Source: Pseudoips prasinana (lineage: Eukaryota; Arthropoda; Insecta; Lepidoptera; Nolidae). Taken from it: a stretch of 64,000 nucleotides of DNA. The notes under the pieces were generated by a model, which worked only from the letters and a program-made list of their open reading frames with translations, searched no databases and had not been told where the DNA came from. Both the position numbers and the translations under genes were made by a program. This document shows positions 63,010 to 64,000 of the stretch, in pieces. Each line of letters opens with the position of its first letter. Position 1 is the stretch's first letter. The stretch spans positions 18,117,001 to 18,181,000 of the forward strand of contig OX621265.1 of the NCBI GenBank assembly GCA_951640165.1, given 5' to 3'.

Positions 63010-64000
63010 AGAATAGAATAGAAAATTTATTTTTCAAGTAGCTATGACTCATATATGTTAGTAGGACTTACAGCTATGTTAGTAACATACATTATTATTA
63101 CCCTGCAACCGTCATCCCCGCGACAAGCCATGGGAGACGGCACAGCAACGACTTATGTAGGCGCAGTCCAACCTACTTGCAATCATGTTTAGGATACTGT
63201 TAGAGCTGGTCCGCACCCTTTGCACCAGAGAACCGCATCTTTTACGCATTGTTGCATAAAAACAATCTACATGTGCATCTGCGAACATTCCCGACGCACT
63301 ACAGAAACGGGCCAGCCCTACCGGCACCCTAAACGCATTGTTGTATTGTACGCGTAGAGCGTTGTAGGATCGTTGAGTATATCCAGCCCACAAGCTGCAG
63401 GTGTAAAAGTTTGTACAGTAGGCTCAAAAGAGCGTTATTTTGACACCAAGTGAACAGCGCGCAAACCTGCGGGCTAGCATATTCGCTCTGACCGACAACG
63501 CTCTACGCTCCCGCTCAATATCACCGTTGTCTTTGAGGTCAGGGGTCAATACATGACCAAGGTATTTAAATTCACGTACTATCTGTACGTGAATTTAAAT
63601 ACCTTGTCGGTATTTAAATTCTCGGTCGGTAAAGATTCACAAAGGTACCCGAGGGAATATCTACCAGAGGATGGGCAGCAGCTTCCTTCTGATTACTATT
63701 ACCATCTTACTGCGATCGCCAACCCGCCTGCCAAGCGTGGCGATTATGGCATATCCCCCCAAGACGATTCTTGAGGGAGGCTTGTCCAGCAGTGGACTTA
63801 TTTAGCTGTAATGATGATGATGATGACTATCTGTAGAGGTGAGCTGTTAAGTATTAAAGGTGGTACTTTCTCTACTGTTTTACCCCTGGCTTCAAATACC
63901 ATGACGACTGACTTTTTAATGTTATACGTCAAACCATGTATTGCAGTGTACTCTTCACATTGTGCTAACAATTTCCTAAGGCCACAAGGTGATGCACTGA
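63010..64000 (-). pseudogene. LINE RT, C-terminal part and 3' end, split by an RTE fragment
   Basis: From the window edge: LLAQCEEYTAIHGLTYNIKK, VVMVFEARGKTVEKVPPLI, then after the RTE insertion REFKYLGHVLTPDLKDNGDI, ERERRALSVRANMLARRFAR, a stop near 63430, and LWAGYTQRSYNALRVQYNNA, FRVPVGLARFCSASGMFADA, SLVQRVRTSSNSILNMIASR. The 3' tail near 63010-63060 has AATAAATTTTCTATTC. Upstream motifs lie beyond 64000. It lies head-to-tail with the endonuclease fragment that starts at 63005. Confidence 0.78.
63588..63825 (+). mobile_element. RTE fragment with 5' inverted duplication
   Basis: 238-bp plus-strand fragment flanked by the 10-bp duplication ACTATCTGTA (63578-63587 and 63826-63835), ending in (TGA)n. 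From about 63648 it matches the copy at 1567-1828 (LPEDGQQLPSDYYYHLTA). The 5' 19 bp (63588-63606) are the exact reverse complement of target sequence just outside the TSD (63558-63576). It interrupts a LINE RT frame. Confidence 0.9.

Overview
This window is eukaryotic, almost certainly from a moth or butterfly. It is AT-rich, has spliced exons, and carries TTAGG-type repeats, tRNA- and 5S-derived SINEs, RTE fragments with TGA tails, R1-clade LINEs, mariner and Ty3/gypsy elements. No operons, bacterial genes, genuine tRNA genes or CRISPR arrays are visible. The only recognisable host gene is the 3' end of su(f) (CstF-77/CSTF3, cleavage stimulation factor subunit 3). It lies on the + strand as four exons: 4415-4515, 17969-18103, 19968-20074 and 21510-21614. 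Their splice phases match and the last exon carries the stop codon. Almost everything else is transposable elements, many inserted into one another.

Layout, left half. 1-4414: a hAT MITE with a perfect 8-bp target duplication (TSD), an RTE fragment with a 10-bp TSD, and an apparently intact mariner (1944-3228). 4516-17968 is one 13.5-kb su(f) intron. It holds a rearranged DIRS-like element whose gag contains nine in-frame 96-bp repeats, then a stack of nested insertions (a 5S-derived SINE containing an R1 fragment containing a 1.22-kb fold-back element and an intact CR1-like LINE). Just before exon 17969 sits a LINE fragment that inserted 15 nt upstream of the splice junction. 18104-21509 holds two shorter introns with SINEs and a perfect hairpin. 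21615-23420 is downstream sequence and repeat fragments.

Right half. Three Ty3/gypsy elements follow: a mag-like one on the minus strand (about 23430-27344), a plus-strand one with a clear 3' LTR (28281-32865), and a minus-strand 17.6/errantivirus-like one (33222-41851). The third is split by a Tigger-like element (TA TSD), a SINE (6-bp TSD) and an unfamiliar 2.56-kb DNA transposon (ATCA TSD). Two R1-clade LINEs on the minus strand (41849-46536 and 46749-49650) are separated and flanked by a degenerate CCTAA/TTAGG minisatellite. Next is a decayed plus-strand R1-type LINE (about 50380-58916). After RT and RNase H its pol continues into about 400 residues of unknown character and then a superfamily-1 helicase resembling those of tobamo-like plus-strand RNA viruses. 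The window ends with minus-strand LINE fragments split by a DDE transposon with an intact 355-aa ORF (60644-62653) and by an RTE fragment.

The strongest leads are the helicase-bearing R1 LINE and its unknown linker domain, the fold-back element with a matching empty site elsewhere in the window, the R1/TTAGG minisatellite association, the gag repeat expansion, and the LINE at the su(f) splice acceptor. Insertion boundaries given with TSDs were read directly from the sequence. Family names rest on remembered motifs and were not checked against any database.
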